Shown: piece after piece, positions 1-7,853 of the stretch
How the letters are laid out: each line of letters opens with the position of its first letter
How positions within the stretch are numbered: position 1 is the first letter of the stretch
Assembly: GCA_016200745.1 (NCBI GenBank)
Contig: JACQEF010000082.1
Coordinates: 1 to 21,197 of the forward strand
DNA from: Chloroflexota bacterium
Lineage (GTDB): Bacteria > Chloroflexota > Limnocylindria > Limnocylindrales > CSP1-4
Length of the DNA stretch: 21,197 bases
Reading direction: 5' to 3'
Made by a program: the position numbers and the translations under genes
The notes under the pieces: generated by a model
The model's database searches: none
What the model saw: the letters and a program-made list of their open reading frames with translations, nothing else
What the model was told of the DNA's origin: nothing

Positions 1-774
1 CAGCAGCACCTGCGCGAGCTGACCCCGCACATGGACCGCCTGATCGCGGTCTCGCGCGCGATCGAGCACAAGCTGGTCGACGAGGAGCGGACGACCGTCC
101 CGGTCAGCCTCGTCTACAACGGCGTCGACCTCCAGCGCTATGACAACCAGGAGGCCTGCTGCACGCTCCCCGAGGAGTACGGGATGGAGCCCGGGTCCGC
201 GATCGTGGGGGTGGTCGCACGGCTCGAGCCCGAGAAGGGGCACCCGACGCTGCTGGAGGCGTGGCCGCTGGTCCTGCGCTCCTGCCCCGACACGTACCTG
301 CTGATCGTGGGCGAGGGGAGTCGCCGCGACGCGCTCGAGGCCCAGGCGCGCGAGCTCCGGATCGCGCACCGCGTCGTGTTCACCGGGCGGCGGGACGACG
401 TGCCCGCGGTCACCGCCGCGCTGGACGTGGCGGTGCTGCCGTCCTATCGCGAGGCCCAGGGGATGGTGATCCTCGAGGCGATGGCACTGTCACGCCCGGT
501 CGTGGCCTCCAACGTGGGCGGGATCCCCGAGATGATCGACGACGGCGTCACTGGATTGCTCGTCCCGCCGCACGATCCGGCCGCACTGGCCGCGGCGATC
601 GTGCGGCTGCTCACCAACCATCCGCTCGCCGACACCCTCGGCCGTGCCGGCCACGACCTGGTCCACGCCCGCTTCTGCATCCAGTTGATGGTCGGTGCGA
701 TCGAGTCGATCTACGACGAGGGCGCCGCCTTCGTTCGGCCCTCCGAGGTGCCGGCGGTGGCGGTCGCCGGGTAG
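1..774 (+). CDS. GT4-family glycosyltransferase, C-terminal part (5' end outside window)
   Basis: The reading frame is open from base 1, so the gene starts upstream; 257 residues are visible. They form the C-terminal Rossmann half of a GT-B retaining glycosyltransferase (GT4, glycogen-synthase-like). Seen: the linker segment VSLVYNGVDLQRY, the strand VGVVARLEPEKGH that opens the nucleotide-sugar domain, and the E-x7-E pair (E151 and E159 of the visible part, in EAQGMVILEAMA) that contacts the donor sugar in this family. The family moves a sugar from a nucleotide donor to a lipid or glycan at the inner face of the membrane. The polysaccharide-type genes that follow on the same strand fit a role in a cell-surface glycan. 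Donor and acceptor cannot be read from the sequence. Confidence 0.93.
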   Translation, partial: QQHLRELTPHMDRLIAVSRAIEHKLVDEERTTVPVSLVYNGVDLQRYDNQEACCTLPEEYGMEPGSAIVGVVARLEPEKGHPTLLEAWPLVLRSCPDTYLLIVGEGSRRDALEAQARELRIAHRVVFTGRRDDVPAVTAALDVAVLPSYREAQGMVILEAMALSRPVVASNVGGIPEMIDDGVTGLLVPPHDPAALAAAIVRLLTNHPLADTLGRAGHDLVHARFCIQLMVGAIESIYDEGAAFVRPSEVPAVAVAG

Positions 775-806
775 CCCGGGCGCGATCGCTCCTCAAGCGA
801 CCGACC

Positions 807-812
807 TACCAT
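807..812 (+). promoter_or_regulatory. putative -10 box for a leaderless start
   Basis: TACCAT (TANNNT pattern) lies seven bases before the GTG at 820, and no Shine-Dalgarno sequence separates them. This is the spacing expected when transcription begins at or near the start codon. No convincing -35 is seen. Confidence 0.3.
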
Positions 813-819
813 TGCGGAT

Positions 820-1809
820 GTGGACCTCTCAAGACTGCGCGCCTCGATGACCCGAGCACGCAGCATGGGGTCATCCCGAGCACTGCCACCCCTCGGAAGC
901 GACGCGCGCGCGTCGGCCGCCCGTGCCACGACATTGCTGCGGTGGCTGTCGGGCCTGAGCATCCTGCTGGTGGTGGTTCCACTGATCGTGGCCACCTATG
1001 AGACGTATCCGACTCGACCGAACGGCGACCCGTGGAACTACCTGGCGGCCGCGGAGCGGCTGAATGCCGGGCATCCCCTGTATGCGCTCTCGCCAGGCGA
1101 TCGGCCGGTCGAGCTCCATCCGCCGTACTGGTCCGTGCCCCTGCTCTCTCCACCGTTCATCGCCGTCGTGTGGCGGCCGCTCGCACCGTTCGGCGAGGCC
1201 GCCATGCTCGCCTGGTGGATCGGCGGTATTGCCGCCACCTCGCTCTACGTGATCTGGTTGCTGCGTTCTCTCGAGAATCCCTGGTCTGTCATCGCGTTGG
1301 TGGCACTCTCGCCGCCGATCGTGTATGGCGCGCTGTCCGGCAATGCCATCGCCTATCTCCTGCCGCTGCTCGCGCTTCGGCATCCGGCGACGGTGGCCGC
1401 AGCGGCTGCCGTGCGGCTGACGCCGATTCTGCTCGCCCCTTCGATCGGCGTTCGAGCGACGCTTGCCTGCGGCGCCGGAATAGCCATGGTCAGCCTCGCG
1501 GGCGCCGGCATCGGAAACCACGTCGACTGGATCCAGGCAGTAACCGCGTCGGCCCCGACACCCTTGTCGATCGCCGCCGTCACGGGCCTGCCTCCGTCCG
1601 TGGTGGCCGCGGGGTGTCTGGTCGTCGCCCTCCGCGGTTGGCGCTGGGCCGTCGTGGCCATGACGCTCGCAAGCCCGACGACCTACCTCTATACGTTCGG
1701 GTTCCTATCGCTGGCGCTGCCGCCAGGCAACCACAGCGGGACGTCGATCGGCGGAATCCGATCTCGGTGGTACCGCGTCTCAACGCCTGTCCCTGACGCT
1801 GGCAAGTGA
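820..1809 (+). CDS. GT87/DUF2029-like membrane glycosyltransferase (paralogue 1)
   Basis: A 329-residue multi-pass membrane protein. After a basic N-terminus it has a hydrophobic helix (about residues 45-62), then a periplasmic-type loop with GDPWNYLAAAERLNAGHPLY and the segment VELHPPYW followed by PLLSPP, then repeated hydrophobic helices. GT87 (DUF2029) enzymes are GT-C fold transferases using polyprenyl-phosphate sugars outside the membrane; the early acidic residue (D of NGDPW) is at the usual catalytic position. The protein is clearly related to the minus-strand gene at 5001-5999, which shares the loop almost word for word. GTG at 820 is chosen because a TANNNT box sits just upstream; ATG at 847 is an alternative. 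The C-terminus is shorter and more polar than in the paralogue, so its end may have drifted. Confidence 0.75.
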   Translation: MDLSRLRASMTRARSMGSSRALPPLGSDARASAARATTLLRWLSGLSILLVVVPLIVATYETYPTRPNGDPWNYLAAAERLNAGHPLYALSPGDRPVELHPPYWSVPLLSPPFIAVVWRPLAPFGEAAMLAWWIGGIAATSLYVIWLLRSLENPWSVIALVALSPPIVYGALSGNAIAYLLPLLALRHPATVAAAAAVRLTPILLAPSIGVRATLACGAGIAMVSLAGAGIGNHVDWIQAVTASAPTPLSIAAVTGLPPSVVAAGCLVVALRGWRWAVVAMTLASPTTYLYTFGFLSLALPPGNHSGTSIGGIRSRWYRVSTPVPDAGK

Positions 1810-1826
1810 TTCCCCTCCGGTACTAT
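1799..1826 (+). promoter_or_regulatory. putative promoter of the GT2-epimerase-membrane protein operon
   Basis: CTGGCA (1799-1804) and TACTAT (1821-1826) are separated by 16 bases, each four of six to consensus. They overlap the stop of the preceding gene and lie about 73 bases before the GT2 start. Modest support. Confidence 0.35.
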
Positions 1827-1898
1827 CGTTGAGTTGCCGGCTGGCGCCGTCGGCTGCCATGGTCCCTCTTGCCTACCCAGTCGGGGGAGAATGGACGC

Positions 1899-2636
1899 TT
1901 GATCCCCGGTCCGCAGTCCGGCACGGAGCCGATTGTCGCTGTCGCGATTCCCGCCTTGAACGAGGCAGGGAAGATCGGGCGTGTCCTCGACAAGTTGCCC
2001 AAGGACGGGCGTTTCGAGGCGATCGTCGTTGACGATGGATCGACAGACGGGACCGGAGAGGAAGCCCGGGCTCACGGGGCGGCCGTGGTGGTCCGGCATG
2101 CCGCTCGAACGGGTGTTGGCGCGGCCATTCGGGATGGATGGCGCGTTGGGCGTGAGCGTCGGCGGCCGTTCCTGGCGTTGCTCTCCGGAGATGACCAGCA
2201 CGATCCGTCCGAGCTTGTCGCGGCCCTTGACGAGCTCCTGGCCAGCGGCGCCGACTACGTGCAAGGCTCACGCTGGATTCGCGGAGGGCGTGTCGTTGGG
2301 GCCACCGGCGGCCGCGGGCCCGGCACCAGGGTCTACTCGATTGCGTTCAGCGTTCTGGCCGGGCGGCACGTGACCGATGCAACCAACGGATTCCGGATCT
2401 TCCGTTCTTCGCTGCTGGACGATCCCCGGATCGACCTCGACCAGTCGTGGCTGACCAGCTATGACCTCGAGCCGTACCTGCTGTTCAAGTCCATCCGTGG
2501 CGGCTACCGGGTGATCGAGCACCCCGTCACCGTTGTCTACCACGCGACGGAGGGGTATACGAAGATGCGTGGCCTGCGGGATTGGTGGCGTCTGTTCCGA
2601 CCGGCATTGCTGCTGCGAACGGGGGTCAAGCGATGA
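1899..2636 (+). CDS. GT2-family glycosyltransferase (polyprenyl-phosphate mannose/glucose synthase-like)
   Basis: A GT-A fold transferase of about 245 residues. Seen from the TTG at 1899: the opening strand VAVAIPALNEAGKIGRVLD, the nucleotide-binding DDGSTDGT (45-52) and the metal-site segment GDDQHDP (97-103), followed by GSRW and TNGFRIF as in dolichol/undecaprenyl-phosphate sugar synthases. No C-terminal membrane helices are seen. Such enzymes often charge a polyprenyl phosphate with a sugar, the donor type used by the GT87-like and GT-C-like proteins next to it. TTG 1899 is preferred because GGGGGAG (1883-1889) sits nine bases before it; the frame also opens at TTG 1869. The ATG at 1891 is out of frame and stops after three codons. 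Its stop overlaps the epimerase start (ATGA), so the two are probably translationally coupled. Confidence 0.88.
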   Translation: MIPGPQSGTEPIVAVAIPALNEAGKIGRVLDKLPKDGRFEAIVVDDGSTDGTGEEARAHGAAVVVRHAARTGVGAAIRDGWRVGRERRRPFLALLSGDDQHDPSELVAALDELLASGADYVQGSRWIRGGRVVGATGGRGPGTRVYSIAFSVLAGRHVTDATNGFRIFRSSLLDDPRIDLDQSWLTSYDLEPYLLFKSIRGGYRVIEHPVTVVYHATEGYTKMRGLRDWWRLFRPALLLRTGVKR

Positions 2637-3622
2637 TCAGCTCTCCCGAACGGTCTTTCGGTGGACGGCGAATTCTCGTCACTGGCGGCGCTGGCTTCGT
2701 GGGTGGAGCGCTGACCCGCCGGCTCGTGGGGGCCGGCGCGCGGGTGACCGTCCTCGACGACCTCTTCACGGGCCAGGCTGAATCCATCCCGACTGGTGCC
2801 GAGCTCATCGTGGGATCCGTGACCGATCGCCAGCTCGTCGACGAGCTCGTGGCGGCCAACAGCCTGGTGTTCCATCTGGCCGCGCGGAACATCATTGCCT
2901 CGACGGCAAACCCTCATGACGACTTCGAGACGAACATCGGCGGCACCCTCAACATCCTCCTGGCGGCGAAGAAGGCACGGGTCGACCGGATCGTCTACAC
3001 GTCATCGGCGTCGGTGTACGGCAACCCACGCTCCATCCCAATCAATGAAGACGACCAGCTGGTCCTGCTGTCGCCGTATGCGGTAAGCAAACTCGGGGGT
3101 GAGAACTACTGCACGGCGTTTTACGAGAGCTATGGGTTGCCCACGGCCTGCGTCCGCTACTCCAACGTCTATGGTCCGGGCCAGCGGCCCGACAACCCCT
3201 ACTGCGGGGTGGTTTCGAAGTTCCTGGCCGACGTCCATGCCGGGCGCCCTGTGTCGATCCACGGAGACGGCGAGCAGACCCGTGACTACACGTTCGTTGA
3301 CGACGCTGTGGAAGCCACCCTGCTGGCCGCGATCCACCCGCGCGCGGAGGGTGAGGTCTTCAATGTCGGGACTGGAATCGAGACGTCCGTGAGCACCCTC
3401 GCGCGCGAGATCGGGGTGGCGTTGGGCAAGCCGGTCGACGTCCGACATATCGACCGGCGCGATATCGACAACATTCGCCGGCGTGTCGTGAACATCGAGA
3501 AAGCCCGCCGGATGCTCAGGTGGACGCCCCAGGTGACGCTCGACCGCGGCCTGGCTGCGACGGCCGCGTGGTTCGTGGACTCCAGCTTCGCCGAGGCGGT
3601 GCGAGAAGCCGCCCATCCGTGA
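2633..3622 (+). CDS. NAD-dependent nucleotide-sugar epimerase/dehydratase (GalE/WbpP-like extended SDR)
   Basis: A 329-residue extended short-chain dehydrogenase. Seen: NAD-binding GGAGFVG (18-24), the acidic LDDLFTG after the second strand, the catalytic serine strand YTSSASVYG (about 121-129) and the active-site YAVSK (Tyr149, Lys153), then NVYGPGQRP, GDGEQTRDYTFVDD and VFNVGTG, all typical of UDP-glucose/UDP-GlcNAc 4-epimerases. It should interconvert nucleotide sugars in the cytoplasm to feed the neighbouring transferases; the exact sugar is not readable. ATG 2633 overlaps the upstream stop by four bases and places the Rossmann motif normally, so it is preferred over GTG 2582. The 3' end also overlaps the next start (GTGA). 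Confidence 0.93.
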   Translation: MISSPERSFGGRRILVTGGAGFVGGALTRRLVGAGARVTVLDDLFTGQAESIPTGAELIVGSVTDRQLVDELVAANSLVFHLAARNIIASTANPHDDFETNIGGTLNILLAAKKARVDRIVYTSSASVYGNPRSIPINEDDQLVLLSPYAVSKLGGENYCTAFYESYGLPTACVRYSNVYGPGQRPDNPYCGVVSKFLADVHAGRPVSIHGDGEQTRDYTFVDDAVEATLLAAIHPRAEGEVFNVGTGIETSVSTLAREIGVALGKPVDVRHIDRRDIDNIRRRVVNIEKARRMLRWTPQVTLDRGLAATAAWFVDSSFAEAVREAAHP

Positions 3623-5046
3623 GCCTGGGCCGGCTCTGGGGCTTCCTCGCGGTCGCGCTGCCCGTTCTGGGGGCGCTCCTGGCGAGCCTTTCGAGCGTCG
3701 ACTTGGCCTACCACCTGAGGGCCGGTGCCGAGATCATTGATGGCCGCGGAATCCCGACGGCCGACACCTGGACCTTCACGGCCGCCGGTGTGCCATGGAT
3801 CGATCAGCAGTGGGGGGCGCAGCTCCTGCTGGCACTCACCTATCGGGTTGGTGGTTGGACCGGTCTCGTGATCCTGCGAGCCGCACTGGTCGGACTGGTG
3901 TTCTGGGCGCTCTCCGTGCTCGGCCGCCGACTGGGCCTTACCCCGCGCAAGGCCGCCTGGCTGTCGCTCGGCGCGTTCTTCGTCTCGGCTGCGGCGCTGG
4001 GACTGCGACCGCAGCTCCTTGGCATGACGCTCTTCGCGGTGGTGTTGCTCCTTGTCATCGACCGGCATGCGCATCCTCGGCGCCTGTGGTTCGTGCCCGT
4101 ACTCGTGGTGATCTGGTCAAACGTCCACGGCAGCTTCTTCCTCGGGCCCGTGGTGCTCGGCTTGGCGTGGCTCCAGGACCTGCATGACCGGCTCGAGCCG
4201 CGCCACCGAACCTTGCAGATCGCCATCGTGGCGGCGGCGGCCGCGTCCATCACCCCGTTGGGGCCCGCGGTCTGGGCGTATGCGGTGGGGCTATCGACGA
4301 ACCCAGCAGTCACGCAGCGGATCGGGGAATGGCAGCCGACCTCGCTCCGTGACGTCCCAGGCCTGCTCTTCTTCGCGTCGGCCATTGCGATCATCGCACT
4401 CCTGGCCCGCAGTGGACGGTCAACCCCCTGGCCGCGCCTGCTCTGGCTAACGGTCTTCTTCCTCGTTGGCGTCTATGCCGCTCGCGGGGTCGCGTGGTGG
4501 TCACTTGGCGTTGTCGTCCCGGTTGCGGCCATGCTCGTCGATCGGGCGGACGCTGCCACGAGACAACGAGCGCCGGTCGAACTCGGGGGGGCCCGGCGGC
4601 TGAACGCCTTGATCGCGATCGCGACCGTGGCAGCCGGGATCCTCCTGCTGCCGGTCTGGCGCCCACTCGACCGTGTAGCCGACGTTCCCCGAGGTGTCGT
4701 CGCCGATGCCCCGTCGGGAATCACAGCGACGCTCCGCGATCTGGCAAGACCCGGTGACCGCCTGTTCAATCCCCAGGTTTGGGGCTCGTGGTTCGAGTTC
4801 GCCTTGCCCGATCTGCCAGTTGCGATCGATTCACGCATCGAGTTCTTCCCGGTCTGGGTCTGGGATGCCTACGAGCGTGTTGTCACTGGCGCAGACGGTT
4901 GGGAACGGCAATTGTCGACTTGGGGCGCCACCATCGTGGTGATCGCCCGGGCTGACGTGGGATCGAGCGAGCGCCTGTCGGCCGCCGGTTGGCGGACCGT
5001 CTACTCGGACGCGGACGGGTCTATCGCCCTGGCGCCGGGCCGATAG
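3619..5046 (+). CDS. multi-pass membrane protein, probable GT-C-like glycosyltransferase
   Basis: 475 residues with roughly ten or more hydrophobic helices and a soluble C-terminal portion. The N-terminal pattern SSVDLAYHLRAGAEIIDGRG, then PTADTWTFTAAG and WIDQQWGAQLLL, matches an uncharacterised class of bacterial membrane proteins in which an acidic residue and a His sit in the first external loop, as in GT-C enzymes. The C-terminal stretch RLFNPQVWGSWFEFALPDLPVAIDSRIEFFP is also typical of that class. GTG 3619 overlaps the epimerase stop by four bases and begins just before the first helix; an upstream start at 3520 would add an arginine-rich stretch read from the epimerase gene. Third gene of a coupled operon. 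Its last 46 bases also code for the end of the convergent gene. Substrate unknown. Confidence 0.8.
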   Translation: MSLGRLWGFLAVALPVLGALLASLSSVDLAYHLRAGAEIIDGRGIPTADTWTFTAAGVPWIDQQWGAQLLLALTYRVGGWTGLVILRAALVGLVFWALSVLGRRLGLTPRKAAWLSLGAFFVSAAALGLRPQLLGMTLFAVVLLLVIDRHAHPRRLWFVPVLVVIWSNVHGSFFLGPVVLGLAWLQDLHDRLEPRHRTLQIAIVAAAAASITPLGPAVWAYAVGLSTNPAVTQRIGEWQPTSLRDVPGLLFFASAIAIIALLARSGRSTPWPRLLWLTVFFLVGVYAARGVAWWSLGVVVPVAAMLVDRADAATRQRAPVELGGARRLNALIAIATVAAGILLLPVWRPLDRVADVPRGVVADAPSGITATLRDLARPGDRLFNPQVWGSWFEFALPDLPVAIDSRIEFFPVWVWDAYERVVTGADGWERQLSTWGATIVVIARADVGSSERLSAAGWRTVYSDADGSIALAPGR

Positions 5047-5999
5047 AGCGGGGGTCGGATCGACTCCATCCGCCATGCGAGTGGCGCTAGGGCGACCAGC
5101 AACAACGTGAACCAGTTCACGTTCACCACCGGCGATGCCGCAAGCATCGTCGCGATGGAGGCCACCCAGGCCGCGCCGGGTCGTGCTCGCAGGAGCCACA
5201 CGCTCAGGGTGCCCACCGCGAGCGCCACGAGCGGGAGTGCCGCACCCGTGGCTTCCGAGAGCCCAACGGCACGGGCAAGACCCGCGAGGCTGAGGTCACT
5301 CGTTCCGGTAGTCGCGGTCTGGCGAATGATGGACAAATACTCGACGTGGGAATCGAAGCCCGCGCCGGCGACGCTCGTGGCGAGCAACACCAAGCCGCCC
5401 ACGACGAACGCCCCGAGTGCTCGCCATCGACGCTGCGTGATCAGCCACCAAACCAGGATTCCAGGCGTGAGCTTGAGTGCCGTCGCAGCGGCAACGATGA
5501 CGCCCGCGTACTCGTCCCGACGCCGAGTCAACAGGTACCAGGCCCCCACCAGCCCGCCGACGATCACGGAATTGAGGTTGCCGACCCCGAGTTCGTAGAC
5601 GATCGGGATGGTCAGCACCAGCATCATGAGCCCGGTCCAAATGGGCTGTTGACGCAGTAGCGCGACAAGCGTCGCGACGATGACGCCGATGCAGAGCACC
5701 CACCAGGCGTACGCCCCGAGATCGCTCAACAAGGCGAGCGGCCGGAAGACGACGGCGATCGGGGGAGGTGACAGCAGGGGAACCGTCCAATACGGCGGAT
5801 GCAGGTCGACCGGGCGATCCCCCGCCGACAACGCGTAGAGGGGGTGTCCGGCATTCAGGCGCTCGCCGGCCGCGAGGTAGGTGAAGGCGTCGCCGGGAAC
5901 GAACCCTCGCTGGAAATAGACGGTGAGGACGGCGATGATCAAGCCGACGGCCAGCGCGGGGACGATGACTCGTGCTGCACGAGCCGCCCGTTCAGTCAT
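5001..5999 (-). CDS. GT87/DUF2029-like membrane glycosyltransferase (paralogue 2)
   Basis: 332 residues, about nine hydrophobic helices. The first external loop carries GDAFTYLAAGERLNAGHPLY, then VDLHPPYW and PLLSPPPIAVVFRPLA, nearly identical in pattern to the plus-strand gene at 820-1809; LKLTPG later is also a DUF2029 hallmark. Family knowledge: polyprenyl-phosphate-sugar dependent transferases acting outside the membrane. ATG 5999 is chosen because GAGGAG sits a few bases upstream; GTG 6029 would add ten residues. The 3' end overlaps the convergent membrane-protein gene by 46 bp. Its carboxyl tail after the last helix is short and charged. The PIG-L gene lies 40 bp upstream on the same strand, so the two may be co-transcribed. 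Confidence 0.82.
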   Translation of the reverse strand: MTERAARAARVIVPALAVGLIIAVLTVYFQRGFVPGDAFTYLAAGERLNAGHPLYALSAGDRPVDLHPPYWTVPLLSPPPIAVVFRPLALLSDLGAYAWWVLCIGVIVATLVALLRQQPIWTGLMMLVLTIPIVYELGVGNLNSVIVGGLVGAWYLLTRRRDEYAGVIVAAATALKLTPGILVWWLITQRRWRALGAFVVGGLVLLATSVAGAGFDSHVEYLSIIRQTATTGTSDLSLAGLARAVGLSEATGAALPLVALAVGTLSVWLLRARPGAAWVASIATMLAASPVVNVNWFTLLLVALAPLAWRMESIRPPLYRPGARAIDPSASE

Positions 6000-6039
6000 C
6001 CGTCTCCTCGAGCGGCCGTGCCCGCCCACTTGCTCTCGG

Positions 6040-7113
6040 TCAGACGCGGCCGGAGGCCCAGTAGCGCTCCGCCGAGCCGTCGACCCCGCCGAGCTCGGCG
6101 ATCGCCCGGCCGTAGGCGCGCGTCGCGTCCGCCATCGCGCGCGTGTCGTCGAAGAGTCGCTCGATCTGGCTCCGGTACAGGTCGATGCCCATGATCTTGC
6201 GCTCGAGCTGGTCGGTGATGTCGGCGAACTCCGGGCGCAGGCTCACATCGGCCGGCAGGCCGGCGAACGGGTTGGGTCCGAGGTCGGCGAGCCCGCGGAA
6301 CTCGTTCCACCAGGCGTACGGGAAGTCCTCGTAGAAGGTCACGATCCCGGCGTACTCCGGCCCCGGCATCACCCAGCGCCGGCCGTCCTGGAGGAGCTGG
6401 ACCCCGGCCTCGCGACAGAGCTGGTGATCGACGTGCCCGCCGACGCCCAGGGGGAAGTAGACTTTCTGCGGCTCCAGGCGCGCAATCTCCCGCCGCAGCA
6501 GCTCGACCGGTGCGGGGTCGTCGTGGCGCGGGCTGCCAAGCAGCTGCTCGTCGCCCTCGTACCCGCGGAAGACCGCGTCGGGCAGGTCGAGGAAGACGAT
6601 CGACGCCTCCGCGAAGTAGGCGAACCGCTCGTCCTCCACCCGCCGTCGCGCCATCAGGTCGCCCGCCGCCGCCGCGTCCATGACCTCGTCGGTGAGGATG
6701 GCACCTTGTGTCGACAGGTCGTCCATCACCGGCTGGCCGGCCAGCGATTCGTTGCGGACGCTCGCTCGCCGGTACCAGGAGGAGCGCTGCCAGAAGCGCT
6801 TGGCGGCGGCGTCCGCCTCGGACTGGGTGGCCGCGAGACCTTCCTCGGTCGCGGCCCACGTCGGCACGAGCGAGGCGGTCGGCCAGTCGGCCAGGATGTC
6901 GCTCCGGTTGAACGCCTCGGTCACGGGCCAGATCGCCTTCGAGCCGAACCCGAGCGCCTCCCGCTGGTAGCCGGTCAGGCGATCCCCGTCACCGTTCCCC
7001 GAGTAGACCGTGATGATCGTGACGTTCTGGCCGAGTTCGCGGAGGCTCGCGATCAGCCCGCCACACGAGAGGGCGACGTCGTCCGGGTGGGGTGCGACAA
7101 AGACATGGGTCAT
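6040..7113 (-). CDS. PIG-L/LmbE family deacetylase
   Basis: 357 residues with the zinc-site motifs of the LmbE/PIG-L superfamily: PHPDD (8-12) with the catalytic Asp, and HVDH (227-230) near the C-terminal half. Members remove N-acetyl groups from GlcNAc-type sugars (for example in mycothiol, bacillithiol or GPI precursors), or other amide groups. This protein is longer than MshB/BshB (about 230-300 residues), mainly because of an insert between about residues 60 and 190, so a thiol-biosynthesis role should not be assumed. A link to the adjacent glycan genes is plausible. No Shine-Dalgarno is visible; a TATACT box lies nine bases before ATG 7113, suggesting leaderless expression. The methyltransferase gene ends 24 bp upstream. 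Confidence 0.87.
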   Translation of the reverse strand: MTHVFVAPHPDDVALSCGGLIASLRELGQNVTIITVYSGNGDGDRLTGYQREALGFGSKAIWPVTEAFNRSDILADWPTASLVPTWAATEEGLAATQSEADAAAKRFWQRSSWYRRASVRNESLAGQPVMDDLSTQGAILTDEVMDAAAAGDLMARRRVEDERFAYFAEASIVFLDLPDAVFRGYEGDEQLLGSPRHDDPAPVELLRREIARLEPQKVYFPLGVGGHVDHQLCREAGVQLLQDGRRWVMPGPEYAGIVTFYEDFPYAWWNEFRGLADLGPNPFAGLPADVSLRPEFADITDQLERKIMGIDLYRSQIERLFDDTRAMADATRAYGRAIAELGGVDGSAERYWASGRV

Positions 7114-7122
7114 GGCCGGGCG

Positions 7123-7128
7123 AGTATA
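7123..7128 (-). promoter_or_regulatory. putative extended -10 (TATACT) before the PIG-L gene
   Basis: Minus-strand CTTGGGTATACT, with TATACT nine bases upstream of ATG 7113. Nearly the same 12-mer (CTTGGGTACACT) occurs upstream of the gene at 7854-8432, which supports it as a promoter element. No strong -35. Confidence 0.4.
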
Positions 7129-7137
7129 CCCAAGCCC

Positions 7138-7797
7138 TCAGCCGCCGAACCCGCCCGCGCCGATCAGCGGTACGAAGACGCAGGCACCGTCCGGCCGCTC
7201 GGACCATTCCTCGCCGTGGCGGGTCACGTCCATCAGGATCTGCCGCGCGCGTGGGCCGACCGGGATGACCAGGTGGCCGCCATCCGCCAGCTGGTCGCGC
7301 AACCCGGCGGGGATGGACGGCGCCGCAGCCGTCACGATGATCCCGTCCCACGGCGCGCCGCCCGGATCGCCCAGGCTGCCGTCCGCGACCCGCACCTCGA
7401 CGAGGTCGCCCAGGCCGAGGTCCCGGAGCCTCGCCCGCGCCGGCGGAACCAGCTCGGCCTGGCGCTCGATGGACGTGACGCGGGCGCCCAGCTTCGCGAG
7501 CACCGCTGCCTGGTAGCCCGAACCCGTCCCGATCTCCAGGATCCGCTCGCCCGGCTGAACATCGAGGAGCTCGGTCATGCGCGCGACCATGTACGGCTGG
7601 CTGATCGTCTGGCCGGCCTCGATCGGCAGGGCCTCGTCGGCGTAGGCGAACGAGCGATCCTGCGCCTCCACGAAGGCTTCGCGGGGGATCGCGCCCATCG
7701 CGCCGAGGACGCGCTCATCGTGGATCCCGCGGTCGCGCAACTGCATGGCGACCATGGCCGCCCGATCGCGCCCGAAGTCGCGCCTGCCGCTCCGCAT
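7138..7797 (-). CDS. pcm: protein-L-isoaspartate O-methyltransferase
   Basis: About 219 residues, the usual length for the family. It transfers a methyl group from S-adenosylmethionine to the side-chain carboxyl of isoaspartyl residues, starting repair of aged proteins in the cytoplasm. Seen: the family signature QTISQPY (63-69) that forms the substrate cleft, SAM motif I LEIGTGSGYQ (87-96), the acidic IERQAEL after the next strand, and the late strand WDGIIVTAAAPSIP. ATG 7797 is preferred; it is preceded by TACCCT six bases upstream, another possible leaderless start, and GTG 7827 would add ten residues. It is followed by the PIG-L gene after 24 bp on the same strand. Confidence 0.93.
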   Translation of the reverse strand: MRSGRRDFGRDRAAMVAMQLRDRGIHDERVLGAMGAIPREAFVEAQDRSFAYADEALPIEAGQTISQPYMVARMTELLDVQPGERILEIGTGSGYQAAVLAKLGARVTSIERQAELVPPARARLRDLGLGDLVEVRVADGSLGDPGGAPWDGIIVTAAAPSIPAGLRDQLADGGHLVIPVGPRARQILMDVTRHGEEWSERPDGACVFVPLIGAGGFGG

Positions 7798-7853
7798 GCC
7801 ACGAGGGTACGCCGCGGGCGCTCGCACGTGGCCCCGGCGCCGGGGCGATCAGG

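Noticed and set aside
1891..1902. ATG with a good Shine-Dalgarno just before the GT2 gene
   Set aside because: It stops after three codons. The same Shine-Dalgarno serves the in-frame TTG at 1899, which is the more likely start.
1..5999. Mobile or phage origin of the glycan cluster
   Set aside because: No transposase, integrase, terminal repeats or tRNA edge seen, and the base composition looks like the rest of the window.
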